64,000 nucleotides of DNA from the NCBI GenBank assembly GCA_030765065.1, contig CM060977.1:96179795-96243794 (forward strand). The letters run 5' to 3'. The first letter of the stretch is position 1; every line of letters begins with the position of its first letter. This DNA comes from Deroplatys truncata (taxonomy: Eukaryota > Arthropoda > Insecta > Mantodea > Mantidae). Below, piece after piece: positions 32,801-42,570 of the stretch. The notes beneath the pieces were generated by a model. The model made no database searches. It saw only the letters and a program-made list of their open reading frames with translations, and was not told the DNA's origin. The translations under genes were made by a program, and so were the position numbers.

Positions 32801-33094
32801 ATGCTAAATGTCACGTATTTAGGGTAAACGGTTAGCACCTAATGTTGTATAACAGTAACAGCTGATTCACTGAACATAACTGGAATCTTGCTTAGTGGTT
32901 GCATCTATTGACCATCAACAACTGCCAGACCGTTCTCTAAGGTATAATTCGTGGTTATAGAACAGCCATAACTAGCTTGAGGATAATGGGATTCCTGTCA
33001 CCATAACAACATGCGGTAATAGGCAACTGGCGAGCATCATGTACAGGCCTCACCAACAGCTAAGTCCCCAGCAAATGTATAAATCTTATAAAAG
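32801..33094. other. No supported feature
   Basis: Complex AT-balanced sequence with no frame or repeat match. Confidence 0.5.
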
Positions 33095-33353
33095 TTTGTT
33101 TCTTTTACTTCTTGTTAATACAAATAAACCTTCCTTACATATTTCGTTGTAGATACAAAAACAATGCAGTACGCTAAAACGCCAGCAATACGTTTAAACA
33201 ATATGATGTGTTACGATACTTTATTTCCCTATCTACTACCTTTTAATCCAAATAAACATTTGCAGAAATAGCTACATTACACATTTCGTTGTAGATACAA
33301 AGGGAACAGCGATAGTCAAATGTTTAAGAACTGGACGCTATACGCTGGCCTTA
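33095..33353 (-). repeat. R1 fragments, reverse, two pieces in series
   Basis: Two overlapping R1 left parts: one at about 33095-33205 (ACATATTTCGTTGTAGATAC) and one at about 33208-33353 (ATTACACATTTCGTTGTAGA, GGAACAGCGATAGTCAAATG). They look like a local duplication or two insertions. Confidence 0.65.
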
Positions 33354-33431
33354 TCGGAATGGCTCAGGCGGTAACGTCTGTGAGGTCGTGGTTCGATTCC
33401 CGCGACCTACCTTCCTGACCCACAGGTTTTT
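33354..33431 (+). mobile_element. S1 SINE head fragment
   Basis: Head only: ATGGCTCAGGCGGTAACG (box A-like) and GTGGTTCGATTCCCGC (box B). The R2 element follows directly. Confidence 0.7.
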
Positions 33432-33840
33432 TTAGGCAGTATTTTTAACACTTAAATGATTTCAGTCTAATGATATAATATAAAATATAATAACAGCCCG
33501 CCTTAAAGCACTATGTGTATAATATAATATATAAAATGTATGTAACAGTCATTGTGTTATGTTTATATTATTGTGTACATGCATAATAATGTTATGTGTA
33601 TGTACTACGTAATTTAATAAGTAACAGCTGTGAGAATAGAAGCCGAAAGTTGCTGACAATTAGGTAACCTTGAGGCAATAATGAATTGGAAAGTTTAATA
33701 ATGCTACTAGTTATTCTGGGAACAATAATGTAATATTTTAAAACATGTAAGAACGTAGGCTTTCACGGCCGGTGTCACAATTATAACTAATATAATTTTC
33801 CGGGCTGTTATGCCGTGGTCTGCTGAAGAAAGATTTCCCA

Positions 33841-33875
33841 GACGTTTCGTCCACAACTGCGGTGGACATCTTCAG
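33841..33875 (-). ncRNA. Hammerhead-ribozyme-like core, left arm
   Basis: On the reverse strand: CTGAAGA, one unpaired T, GTCCAC, a 7-nt loop, GTGGAC, GAAA, CGTC. The CTGANGA and GAAA blocks flank a 6-bp stem II, matching the hammerhead core except for one extra base. Penelope-like elements are known to carry hammerhead motifs. Here the loop is CGCAGTT. Confidence 0.45.
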
Positions 33876-34214
33876 TGGCGCGGACGAAGTCTTCTCGGTG
33901 AAAGTATCGCAGCGTCTGATGCGTTGGCCGTTAGTGCCGCTCTCTTTATACAAACATCCCAATAATTTCAATAGGAAAGAAGAAGCATTGAAACTCAACA
34001 GTAACTGGCATCTAGTCATCAAAAACAAGAAAGGTCGTACAAAACCGAAAAACACTGCGAGCCAATCAGAAGAGAGCAACAACACAGCCGGCGCCAGCCC
34101 CCTCATACCAGCGGGCCAATCAGCAGAGAGCGTCCACACTATAAAGAGAGCGGCACTAACGGCCAACGCATCAGACGCTGCGATACTTTCACCGAGAAGA
34201 CTTCGTCCGCGCCA

Positions 34215-34249
34215 CTGAAGATGTCCACTGCAGTTGTGGACGAAACGTC
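34215..34249 (+). ncRNA. Hammerhead-ribozyme-like core, right arm
   Basis: Mirror copy of the motif at 33841-33875, differing by one loop base (TGCAGTT). Same CTGAAGA, 6-bp stem and GAAACGTC. Self-cleavage is not established from sequence alone. Confidence 0.45.
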
Positions 34250-34576
34250 TGGGAAATCTTTCTTCAGCAGACCACGGCATAACAGCCCGGAAAATTATAT
34301 TAGTTATAATTATTTTAAAACAGTTTATAAATAGCCAAACAAAAACTAGAAAAGCTGAAAGTTAAATAAAAGTATTCTTTTGGAGTAAAATTAGCCAATC
34401 AGTGACTTGAAATAGAGAAATTTACAAATTTAAGCGGTAAACGCCGGTCGCTAGAAGGCAACGTCCCTGAGTAGTTCATTCACTCTGTACGAATTCAGTG
34501 TGAGACTTATAAAACTCATTACGGCGAGAATATTATAAAGTTTACATGTTAAAAAGTGCAAGTAATTAATAAATAG

Positions 34577-34737
34577 AATTAATGGTTCTTTCACACAAGC
34601 CGTGTGTTGGACAGGGTTGGAAAGGTAGAATCAGATGCTGAAAAATTCAATGCCATAGCCGGGATTTGAACAACGGATCTCCCAGTCTCCGTCCGGTTGC
34701 TCTAACCACTGAGCTACCATGGCAACATGCCGACACG
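34577..34737 (-). mobile_element. S6 SINE a
   Basis: Reverse-strand head GCCATGGTAGCTCAGTGGTT with box B (TTCAAATCCCGGC), then a 75-bp body ending in ACCATTAATT. Confidence 0.8.
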
Positions 34738-34867
34738 ACATTAAATTCTCCAGCTGATTCGCATTTTTTCCGGTAAACCACTAGGTTATCTCAAATTGTA
34801 TTGGCAACTTACATTCATTGTAAGTACTTTAAGTCCCGGGCTTTATAGTTGCAACCACTATTAGGTC

Positions 34868-35036
34868 AATTAATGGAATTAATTGTTCTTTCACACAAGC
34901 CGTGTGTTGGACAGGGTTGGAAAGGTAGAATGAGATGACTGAAAAATTCAATGCCATAGCCGGGATTTGAACCACGGATCTCCCGGTCTCCGTCCGGTTG
35001 CTCTAACCACTGAGCTACCACGGCAACATGCCGACA
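34868..35036 (-). mobile_element. S6 SINE b
   Basis: Same structure as S6 a with a better preserved box B (GGTTCAAATCCCGGC). The 73-nt head looks like a tRNA; the loop between the CCGG halves reads ACGGAGA, which would put GGA at the anticodon. A body of about 75 bp makes it a SINE rather than a gene. Confidence 0.8.
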
Positions 35037-35062
35037 CGAATCAGCTGGAGAATTTAATGCCG

Positions 35063-35180
35063 TGTCGGCATGTTGCCATGGTAGCTCAGTGGTTAGAGCA
35101 ACCGGACGGAGACCGGGAGATCCGTGGTTCAAATTCCGGCTATGGCATTGAATTTTTCAGTCATCTGATTCTACCTTTCC
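35063..35180 (+). mobile_element. S6 SINE c, 3'-truncated
   Basis: Forward head GCCATGGTAGCTCAGTGGTT at about 35074, box B GGTTCAAATTCCGGC near 35126, body ending early at TACCTTTCC. Confidence 0.78.
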
Positions 35181-35507
35181 AATTAATAAATAATCTCACA
35201 GCTCTCTGTATGAGTGAAGTGCTATTTAATCGTATGAAGGATTAATAAAAGGAGTTAAGTAAAAATTATAATTTGTGTAAGCCTACATTCTTTAGCCACA
35301 TCATCCCCTGCAAAGAGATACATGTTCCTACAAATTACTACTGACGCTGCCGAGGCGAACATAAACATTTAGAGAAAGATAAAAATACAAAGTCGATTCC
35401 TAAACGTTGGGGCGAAGGCCACCGGAAAGTGAGCGTTGGGGCGAAGGCCACCGGAAACTTCGTACCATACGTGGGGCAGTTACTTCATCAAGTTTGGCTC
35501 CCCAACA

Positions 35508-35745
35508 ATACGACCTACTCCTGTAGATTTTCAGTTGTTTCTCGCGTTGCTATGGAAGCAGTATGGAATTTTAATGCCAGCATATAGCGTCGCTTTCTTA
35601 AACATTTGACTGTCGTTATTCCCTTTATATCTGTAACGAAATGTGTAATGCAGTTATTTCCGGAAAGGTTTATCGAAATTAAAATGAAGCAGATAGGAAA
35701 ATAAACTTTGGTGTGTACGCACATTACTTCAGTGGTATAATGGAG
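35508..35745 (+). repeat. R1 repeat, forward, right third
   Basis: TTTTCAGTTGTTTCTCGCG at about 35527 to AATAAACTTTGGTGTGTACG near 35699. The left part of this copy is not present; R2 copy b lies where it should be. Confidence 0.7.
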
Positions 35746-36358
35746 AGTCAGAATTTACAAACCTAGTTCATTCGTTCTAAAAACACATGCACAAAACCCA
35801 CACTTTAGGATAGTACATAAATGAAATTCGGAAATCTACTCTTTTGAGCAAAGCCGACTATTAGTCAAATGCATTTATGGGAGGAAAGAATATCCATGCT
35901 TGGAAAGGGAAGAACGTCAGCCCTTAGTTGAGAAGGCGGGAAGGTGGAAGAGACGTCAGCTGGCGTAACAAGTGAACGACGTGTTCCTTCGTAATAAAAT
36001 GGGGCAACAGCTGGAATCATAGTTTCCTGCAAAACGTCCATTTAGTTTTCTCATGGAGCTTGGGAAAAGTTCTGTGTATGTAGATTTTGGGTATGCTTCA
36101 CAAGCGCGTTCCAAACTTGTTTTTATGGATTTCATTTTATTGTTTTGTATTATGTAAATCACTGCCTTGTTTCCTCTTGGCTCTCTCTTGCAAATGAAAC
36201 AGGTTTTGGTAATAAATACTGTTTCTATGACATCCCTAGATACAACTGAATATCGGCAACACTTCAAGATAAATTAAAATTGTCAAAAATTTACATTTTT
36301 AGTCTCATGTCAGTCTCATTGATTACAATTTCCCCTTTAATTTGGACAAAACCTGACT
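35746..36358. other. No supported gene
   Basis: A 103-codon reverse frame at 35956-36267 has several cysteines but no recognised motif. No repeat family was matched. Confidence 0.35.
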
Positions 36359-36715
36359 ATATAAAAGCTTTAAAGCACATAATTTATGTCAAACACAATT
36401 TTTTCAAAAAATTTCCAGACATTTTTTGTTATTGGTTTAAATTTTCAAATACTTTATACCTTTTGCAACTATATATCATCAAAGCTCTGTTTTATTCCTT
36501 CTTTCATTTTGATGTCCATATGAAGAGAGAGAACTTTAAAGCCAACAGATAGCGACAGATTTTTAAAACGATTTGACTCGGTTTAGCTTGTGTATTTTTC
36601 TTATACCTACAACGAAATGGGTAATGAAGGTTTATCTGTATTAACAAGAAATAAATTAAGAATTGTAAGCATAGTTTGTATAAGAGCAGTAAACAAATTC
36701 CTGTGAGTGTTACAC
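36359..36715 (+). repeat. R1 repeat, forward, right half, diverged
   Basis: TTAAAGCACATAATTTATGT near 36370 and a right end like TCCTGTGAGTGTTACACATC near 36700. The left half is unrecognisable. Confidence 0.6.
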
Positions 36716-36985
36716 ATCCGGCGGCGCCGTGGTCGAGTGGTTAGACCGCTCGCCTCTCACCGAAGCGGCCCGGGTTCAATCCCAGCGACCCGCATGTGGG
36801 ATTTGTGGTGGCGTCTGGGCGGGTTTTCTGCGGGTTCTCCATCACCTTTCCTTTCATCCATTTCACCATCATTTCGTTTCATCTACTTCCTTCATCCCAT
36901 ACCAGGTATCGGGCTGATCACCCATACTGGATATTCTATCTGATCCATGAGTGTCAGTGTGTATTCTGACTGTTGGATAGAACAG
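36716..36985 (+). mobile_element. S4 tRNA-headed SINE
   Basis: Head GGCGCCGTGGTCGAGTGGTT and box B GGGTTCAATCCCAG near 36772. The body has GGCGTCTGGGCGGGTTTTCT near 36809 and TTTCATCCATTTCACCATCA near 36852. Other copies lie at 38186 and 42136. Frames of 78 and 62 codons here are by-products. Confidence 0.82.
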
Positions 36986-37007
36986 CGTGAACTCGTGTTT
37001 ACAAACT

Positions 37008-37313
37008 ATGGAAAGCAAAAAGGAACATTTCCGACTGTTTTACTATCGTAAGGGTAAAACCGCCTCACAATGTCGGCAGAAAAGTTGTGCTGTCTACGGG
37101 GAAGATGCAGTAACAAAGCGAGCATGTCAAAAGTGGTTTAGTCGATTTTGAGCTGGGAATTTCTCCCTGAAAGACAAACCTCGGTTTGGACGGCCAATGG
37201 TTACGGACGTGGAAAGAGTTCATGAAACGATAGTCAACAATCCACGAATTACAACTCGGGTGCTGGCATAGAAGCTGAATTTAGCTTGTGCTACTGTAGC
37301 CAGGAACTTGGCA
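37008..37313 (+). pseudogene. Mariner transposase N-terminal fragment, two stops
   Basis: Starts ATG at 37008 (MESKKEHFRLFYY). It carries the mariner DNA-binding domain: YGEDAVTKRACQKWFSRF, then SLKDKPRFGRPMVTD, NPRITTRVLA and a second-helix block ending ATVARNL. In-frame stops interrupt it at 37149-37151 (TGA) and 37269-37271 (TAG). The catalytic half is absent; sequence after 37315 is unrelated. Full-length mariner proteins are about 340-350 residues, so about a third is left. Confidence 0.85.
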
Positions 37314-37544
37314 ATATATTGCCAACAATAATGGTGTATATTGTAGGAAATAAATAGTTTGTTTACAAAACCTAACTGCGTAGTTACTTATCTTTTAAAC
37401 GACCTTCTGTTTAAAGTTTGTAAAGGAAACTTCGGCAACTACGCTGTCGTAGCTATGCTGCGGGTGAGGTGTTTTCCCAGGCGTTCTTAGTGATCGAAAG
37501 GTAACGAAAAGCGAACGAACTTATGTGAAAACCGTATACTTGGC
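37314..37544. other. No supported feature
   Basis: Unrecognised sequence between the mariner fragment and the next R1 copy. Confidence 0.5.
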
Positions 37545-37815
37545 CATTATTTTAAACTCCTGTCAATTTTCAGTTGTTTCTGTGATGTCATGGAAACGGT
37601 ATGGAATTTTAAGGCCAGCATATATGTACAGTTCTAAAAAATGTGACTATGGGCATTCCCTTTGCATGTACAACGAAGTGTGTAATACAGTTATTTATGC
37701 AAAGGTTTATCTGAATTAAAATGAAGTAGATAGGAAAATAAGCTTTATAAGAATGCTTTTTATACACACTAATAAGCGATAGGGGGTAGAGAACTCCATG
37801 TGAATGTACTGTGTT
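37545..37815 (+). repeat. R1 repeat, forward, right third
   Basis: TTTTAAACTCCTGTCAATTT to CCATGTGAATGTACTGTG, following R1 order. It contains TTTAAGGCCAGCATATATG near 37607. Confidence 0.72.
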
Positions 37816-38030
37816 TTTTCTATGCTCACGCAAATACCATGGAATTCCAAAACCAAGAGTTTTTAAAACTCCTGACTGTCGCTTTGGCCTGTTATATCCG
37901 TTTTACATCTTCTAAAATGAGTAATGGTATTTTATCTTGATCAACAAGAGGTACTTTAAAAGTACAAGTATTTGTAAGACAATTTTGTAGACGAGTGTGT
38001 GGAGAACGTAATGTGAATGCAACACAGTTA
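37816..38030 (+). repeat. R1 repeat, forward, second right-end fragment in series
   Basis: A more diverged copy of the same right third, ending GTGAATGCAACACAG near 38011. Together with 37545-37815 it makes a tandem of R1 right ends. Confidence 0.55.
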
Positions 38031-38185
38031 TTTTCATATTACCATATACTTTACTACATCTGTATTACTAAATCTTGTTTCACAAGACCAATACCAATAG
38101 AAAGCCAAACAATTTTTGTTTCATGCGTATAAAAGCATATCAGGCATCTCTGATATAAACTGTGTTGTTGCGCATTGTCTGAGGT

Positions 38186-38480
38186 GGCGCCGTGGCCGAG
38201 TTGTTAAACCGCTCGCCTCCCACAACGTTCGGTCCCAGGCATGCGCATGTGGGATTTGTGGAGGATGAAGCAGCGTCTGAGTGGGTTTTCTCCGGTTTCC
38301 TCATCAATTACCTCATCATAACCTTACCTCTTATCTATTTCACCTTCATTTCATATCACCTTCTCTCACTCTCATGCGGCGGGCCTATCCCCGTTCCGGT
38401 TCTAGTTCAAAATTCGTCCGCTCCTCTACAGGGAGGTTTTCCTATATCTTATGAACTGTAGAGCATTCCAGTCCCAAATC
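38186..38480 (+). mobile_element. S4 SINE, diverged
   Basis: Head GGCGCCGTGGCCGAGTTGTT at 38187, a damaged box B near 38230 (GTTCGGTCCCAGG), and the S4 body (TCTGAGTGGGTTTTCTCCGG near 38276). Confidence 0.72.
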
Positions 38481-38561
38481 TACTAAATGAAAGCCTGAAT
38501 GCGCCATATTTTAACGGTAATGCCGCTGAAGACTGAATGAGTTGATTCCCGCTTTCTACAG

Positions 38562-39258
38562 GTATTGAGCAATAACATTGCTGGTGATTCTGCTAGTGAC
38601 GCTGTGCTCGTCAGATCAGGTAAGAAGTAGTCAGTGTTCTATAAAGTTAAATTCTGTAAATTGTATTGTCGGTTCACAATTGGAACCAGGCTAAGGATCC
38701 GAGACAACGTAAGAGTGAAGTAAAGTTCACTGCGCATCCAGTAGGGTGGAGTGAGATAACGCATTGAGGTCTTGTGAGGCCGTGTGCAATCCGTTTCGTG
38801 GCTAGAGGTACAATACACTTTGTCTCTTATTCCGATGCATGTGTCCTACTTAATTTTCCACCCGCATTGGACTGTGCTGTTTAGGCAGTGCACTGGCGTT
38901 TATGGAATTTTATAGCTAGGTTGCTAAACTGTGACGGAACCTTAGCCTGCTCATAACCATGAGAGGTTTGAGCCGGTAATACTGTGAAGAGAGAGGCTGA
39001 AGAAAATATTTGTGAATCGCTCTAAACTTATAAGTTTCGAATGGTGAGGTTAATACACTCACAGGTTATGATTTGCTAGGATTAAGGAAAAATATTGGTG
39101 CCCTTGGATTACGCAAACTTATGGAGATACCCAATAACTTACCAGAATTATACGAATCGCCAGCAGAACATATTTTTAATACAAACAGGCAAGAAAATGC
39201 TTTATTTGTGAATGACTCGAACAAAAATTTTGTGCTTTCTCACCTGAAAGCAATTTAA
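38562..39258 (+). CDS. Candidate two-exon coding remnant, unknown family
   Basis: A 58-nt segment at 38562-38619 lies between a CTTTCTACAG acceptor and a CAG/GTAAGA donor. It reads VLSNNIAGDSASDAVLVRS in one frame. A second segment starts after CACTCACAG at 39065 and the phases join exactly (G|GT gives Gly). It continues YDLLGLRKNIGALGLRKL, then a polar stretch with IPNNLPELYESPAEHIFN, to a TAA at 39258-39260. One base out of frame, about 22 more open codons follow (FLKDTRTLFIDEIFDSDKQ), suggesting a frameshift. The implied intron is 445 bp. The area is free of the window's repeats. No family was recognised; it could be a diverged gene fragment or chance. Confidence 0.2.
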
Positions 39259-39361
39259 ATTTTCTTAAAGATACGAGAACTTTATTTATAGATGAGATCT
39301 TCGACAGTGATAAACAGAAAAACTAGCTTTTTCTTTTGCTCCTAAACAAACAATGCCCTGC

Positions 39362-39790
39362 GACTGTCCGCCCTAACTTGTGTTTTTTCGTGGTTTCCCG
39401 TTGTCGACAGGCGAATGTTGAACTGGTTTATCTAACACCGTGAGTTTTTTTCCGGTCCTTCATTCCCCATTATTTCATATTATTTTTCGGAGTACGGGCC
39501 TTGATTGAGTAGTTTGTTGGTACGTGGAGCGCCGTAGATTGGCGTTCTGGACAGTTTCTTCCTCCTCTGGTTTGGAAGACCTGTTCGTTAGGAGGAGCCT
39601 GTAGGAGTGTTTCCATCAGTGAACTTTAGGGACCCTGCAATATTGGCACTTTCGGCTACTTGGTCCGAGCAACAACCCTTTGGATGTTTCAACTCATTAC
39701 AGTACAATAGTCTTTGGCCGCAGTACTTCAATCCTCCTCTGCCCCCGGGTTATATATGAGAGCATTGTCCTTAATTCTCCTTAAGAAACT
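39362..39790 (+). mobile_element. S1-type SINE, headless, forward
   Basis: Body landmarks TTTTTCGTGGTTTCCCG near 39386 and GACAGGCGAATGTTGAACTG at about 39405 match the proximal body of S1 copies. Further downstream it diverges. Confidence 0.55.
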
Positions 39791-40189
39791 AATTCAGACG
39801 TTACATGCGTTGACTTTGAGACGGCATCTCATCAGGTAGTTATTTATTTTTTGCCCCAGACGAGTATTAAGATTTCACCTCGGCCAGTCATAGTAGAGAA
39901 AAATTCAGTCACTGGGGTTATCAGAGGATTTTAAATCTAACAAATCTGAAATTTGAATACTTCTGAAAACTTTCTTTGGACTGCCTCTTCTGCCTCCTGA
40001 CCAAATTTAAGACTGCTTCGTGGAAGACATAATGTCTTGAAAACTGCGTACAAAAACCGGGTGACTTTTTGGTTTATTTATTCCCTACTTATTTTCTCGC
40101 AGACAGTGACTTTCCACCCAATGTATTTTCCGAATTTTGCAACAGTATTGAAAGCATTTCTAACTATTGTAAGTCATTTCACTACAAAC
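39791..40189. other. No supported feature
   Basis: Unrecognised sequence between an S1 fragment and an R2 copy. Confidence 0.5.
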
Positions 40190-41067
40190 TGAGGCAGTAT
40201 TCTTAACACTTAAATTATTTCAGTCTAATTATACAATATATAATTCAATAACAGCCCGCCTTAAAGCAATATGTGTATGTAACAACATGTAAAAGGTGTA
40301 TATTACAGTCATTGTAAATGTTTATATTATTGTACAAATGTTCAATAATGTTATCTGAATGTATTACGTAATTTAATAATGTAGGAGCTGTGAGAATAAT
40401 AGGTTAAAAGTTGCTAACAATGAGGTAACTTTGAGGCAAAAATCAGTAAGAATGTTAATAATGCTAGTAGTCATTATTGGAGCAACAATAATGTAAATTA
40501 TGAGACAGTTTATAAAATAGCCAATCAACAACAAGAAAAAGCTTTAGTTAAATAAAAGCATTCTATTGGATTAGGAATAGCCAATCAGAAACTGAAATAT
40601 AGCAAAATTTACAAATCTAGAAGTTAGTTTCTTGTAGACAGTGCTCATAACTGGACGCGTTGTTTTTTGACAGTGTTACTAACCAGACGCGAGACACGTC
40701 CTCGAGAAATTTAATACGTATTCGTGTGAGACGAAAATAGTTTTACGTGTTAAAAAGTGAAAGTGATTAACAAAAGGATCTCACAGCTCTCTATATCAGT
40801 GAAGTGCTATTTAAGTCGTGTCAAGGATTAATAAATGGAGTGAAGTAACATTAAAATCTGTGTAAGCCTACATTCTTCAGTCGCACCACAACCCTGCTAA
40901 GAGAAACATGTCTCTAACAATAATACTGACGCAGCCGAGGCAAACATAAATATATAATATTTAAAGAAACAGTCAAATTACAAAGTTAATATTTTTAAAT
41001 TTTTGGGACGAAGGCTACCGGGTACCATACGTGCGGTTGCAACTACTTCAAGTTCGGCTCCCCAACA
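40190..41067 (+). mobile_element. R2 solo-LTR-like element, copy c, reference copy (878 bp)
   Basis: Begins TGAGGCAGTATTCTTAACAC and ends TTCGGCTCCCCAACA, so it is bounded by TG and CA like an LTR. In this orientation two CCAAT boxes (ATAGCCAATCA near 40516 and 40568), a TATA-like GCTATTTAAG near 40807 and AATAAA near 40831 are in promoter-to-polyA order. No internal coding region or second LTR lies nearby, so it is read as a solo LTR. A clear target duplication was not found. Confidence 0.75.
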
Positions 41068-41469
41068 GTTGAAATATAATGCAACTCCTTCGATACAATC
41101 TACTTCAAATTGACGCCCAAAACGTGGTGCAAATAACGTAAAGAAATTAATTACTTCAAAACTAATCGTTCAGTTTTACTCCTCCCATACATTGAAAATT
41201 ATTTTTTTTTATTTATGGACGCTCTTTTATCCAAACATATCCCACTTGATAGACATTGACGGCTATTCAAAGAGAAACTTACTTAAAACGAGAAGCGACA
41301 AAAACAAAACTGCTCCAAAAAGGAGGGATAAATCAAAATTACGTAAAAGAACAAATGTAAAACCTATTTAATTCTAGGAATACTTGTTATAAATCTCTTG
41401 AGGAAACCTACTAAAATTGTGTCGTGTCTTAATGAGAGCGTATCAATTCCAAGCTGTTTGGAGGGAAAT
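41068..41469. other. No supported feature
   Basis: AT-rich sequence with no repeat or RNA match. Confidence 0.5.
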
Positions 41470-41785
41470 CGTGGATTTTTCTGCAGGATAGCACTCATGT
41501 ACACAAAGCAAAAGCCACGCAGTAGTTGTTGGCAACCAATGTCCAACGGTTCATTGCTGCCTCTGACTGGCCTAATGGAAGTCCTAATTTCAATCCATTG
41601 GATCATTCTCTGTGGCCTCAGATGCTCGAGGCGATAGCATGTCAAAAACTGTACTGTAATATTGCAATGTTAAAATCACGCCAGCTCTCAAGAACATTCC
41701 ACTGGATACGATTCGTGCAGTTATTGACGAGTATCCTCAACGTCCTTGCCGCTGTATTGCGGCACCTGGTGATCATTTCGAATAA
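41470..41785 (+). pseudogene. Mariner-like transposase C-terminal half, decayed
   Basis: The forward reading gives LQDSTHVHKAKATQ (second catalytic Asp, usually QDSAPAHKAK), then a TAG. It continues FIAASDWPNGSPNFNPLDHS (third block, usually SPDLNPLD, the first Asp here Asn) and after a frame change IRAVIDEYPQRPCRCIAAPG to a TAA at 41783-41785. The order and spacing match the C-terminal half of a mariner-like protein. One catalytic residue of the third block (PLD) remains. The N-terminal half is absent. Confidence 0.8.
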
Positions 41786-41997
41786 GAGTATGTTCATTCT
41801 GCAGCATTTTTGTATTATTTTAGAATATATGCATATTAATGCGTTTGAAAGTACTGACAGAACTTATGGCATTACTGTGTAATCAGTAGCTCATGGGAAT
41901 CAATACTCCCACTTTGGGATATATTATGTGGTAGCTGATGGGAATTAACAAGGCCCCTATGGAATAAATTATCTGATGAAAATCAACACATTCATTC

Positions 41998-42135
41998 TGG
42001 AATCAATTCGGATGCGGCCATTACCATTTCCTATGTATTTATAACCAAATGTATAATGCACCTATTTACGGAAAGGTTTGTCTCGATTAAAATGAAGTTG
42101 GTACGAAAATAAACCGTTTTAAGAATAATTTGTAT
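41998..42135 (+). repeat. R1 repeat, forward, right third (interrupted by S4)
   Basis: TATTTATAACCAAATGTATA near 42035 and TGTCTCGATTAAAATGAAG near 42079, up to the S4 target site. It resumes at 42510. Confidence 0.72.
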
Positions 42136-42509
42136 CGCGGCGCCGAGGCCGAGTGGTTAGACGTCTCCACTTCCACCAGGCAGCCCGGCTTCAATCCCAG
42201 GGACTCGCATGTGACATTTATGGTAGACAAAGTGGCGTCTCGGCGGATTTTCTCCGGGTTCTCTGGTTTTCCCACCATTCATTGCATCAATTGTTCCACA
42301 ATGACATTCCTTTCATCCATTTCACCATCATTTTATATCATCGTTTCCAGCTCTCATACCAGGCATCAGGCTGATCAGCCATCATGGATATTCTATTTGA
42401 TTCAAAGTGTCTGATCCTCGATAGGCCTCTGATCCCAGGCACCCAATTGTAAGTCCTGATGAGTGAAAGTCCTACATACGAGAAGGATGAACAGAGAAAG
42501 GAGATGGAC
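42136..42509 (+). mobile_element. S4 SINE, full length, with target duplication, nested in R1
   Basis: Head GGCGCCGAGGCCGAGTGGTT and box B GGCTTCAATCCCAG near 42187. The body matches 36716-36985. A 12-bp duplication, AATARTTTGTAT (one difference), lies at 42124-42135 and 42510-42521. It fixes the S4 length at about 370 bp. Confidence 0.88.
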
Positions 42510-42570
42510 AATAGTTTGTATACCCAGTAATAAGCGATAGAGGGCAGGTTATTCATGTGAAGGTAACATG
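42510..42570 (+). repeat. R1 repeat, right end after S4
   Basis: ACCCAGTAATAAGCGATAGA and a right end GTGAAGGTAACATGTCAGG complete the R1 copy split by S4. Confidence 0.72.

Larger units (their letters stand above)
33745..34310. mobile_element. Penelope-like inverted unit with 11-bp target duplication
   Basis: Two arms of about 185 bp are nearly perfect reverse complements (left from AATTATAACTAATATAATTT, right ending in its complement). They surround a centre of about 190 bp. An 11-bp target duplication, TATTTTAAAAC, lies at 33734-33744 and 34311-34321. The arm sequence (TTCCGGGCTGTTATGCCGTG, GACGAAACGTC) resembles the terminal repeats of arthropod Penelope-like elements as I know them, but this was not searched. 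The 118- and 180-codon frames across the unit run through the arms and are unlikely to be genes. Confidence 0.75.
34576..35180. mobile_element. Block of three S6 tRNA-headed SINEs, 12-bp target duplication
   Basis: The block is bounded by AATTAATAAATA at 34564-34575 and 35181-35192. It contains S6 copies at 34577-34737 (reverse), 34868-35036 (reverse) and about 35063-35180 (forward, 3'-truncated). The second and third form an inverted pair around a short AATTTAATG-containing spacer. Confidence 0.8.
33432..35507 (+). mobile_element. R2 solo-LTR-like element, copy b, with two nested insertions
   Basis: R2 sequence occupies 33432-33744, 34311-34575 and 35181-35507. It starts AGGCAGTATTTTTAACACTT and ends GTTTGGCTCCCCAACA. 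The insertions, both with target duplications, are a Penelope-like unit (33745-34310) and a SINE block (34576-35180). Removing them leaves about 0.9 kb, the normal R2 length. Confidence 0.8.

Noticed and set aside
33738..34280. 180-codon reverse and 118-codon forward frames
   Set aside because: They run through the inverted arms of the Penelope-like unit and include the hammerhead-like cores; no domain was recognised.
35074..35150. Possible tRNA gene (box A and box B, anticodon position GGA)
   Set aside because: The same head plus a 75-bp body recurs at 34577, 34868 and in damaged form at 48666, so it is a SINE head rather than a functional gene.
40190..41067. A complete LTR retrotransposon using two neighbouring R2 copies as its LTRs
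   Set aside because: The intervals between same-strand copies hold other repeats and no gag or pol motif, so the copies are treated as solo LTRs.
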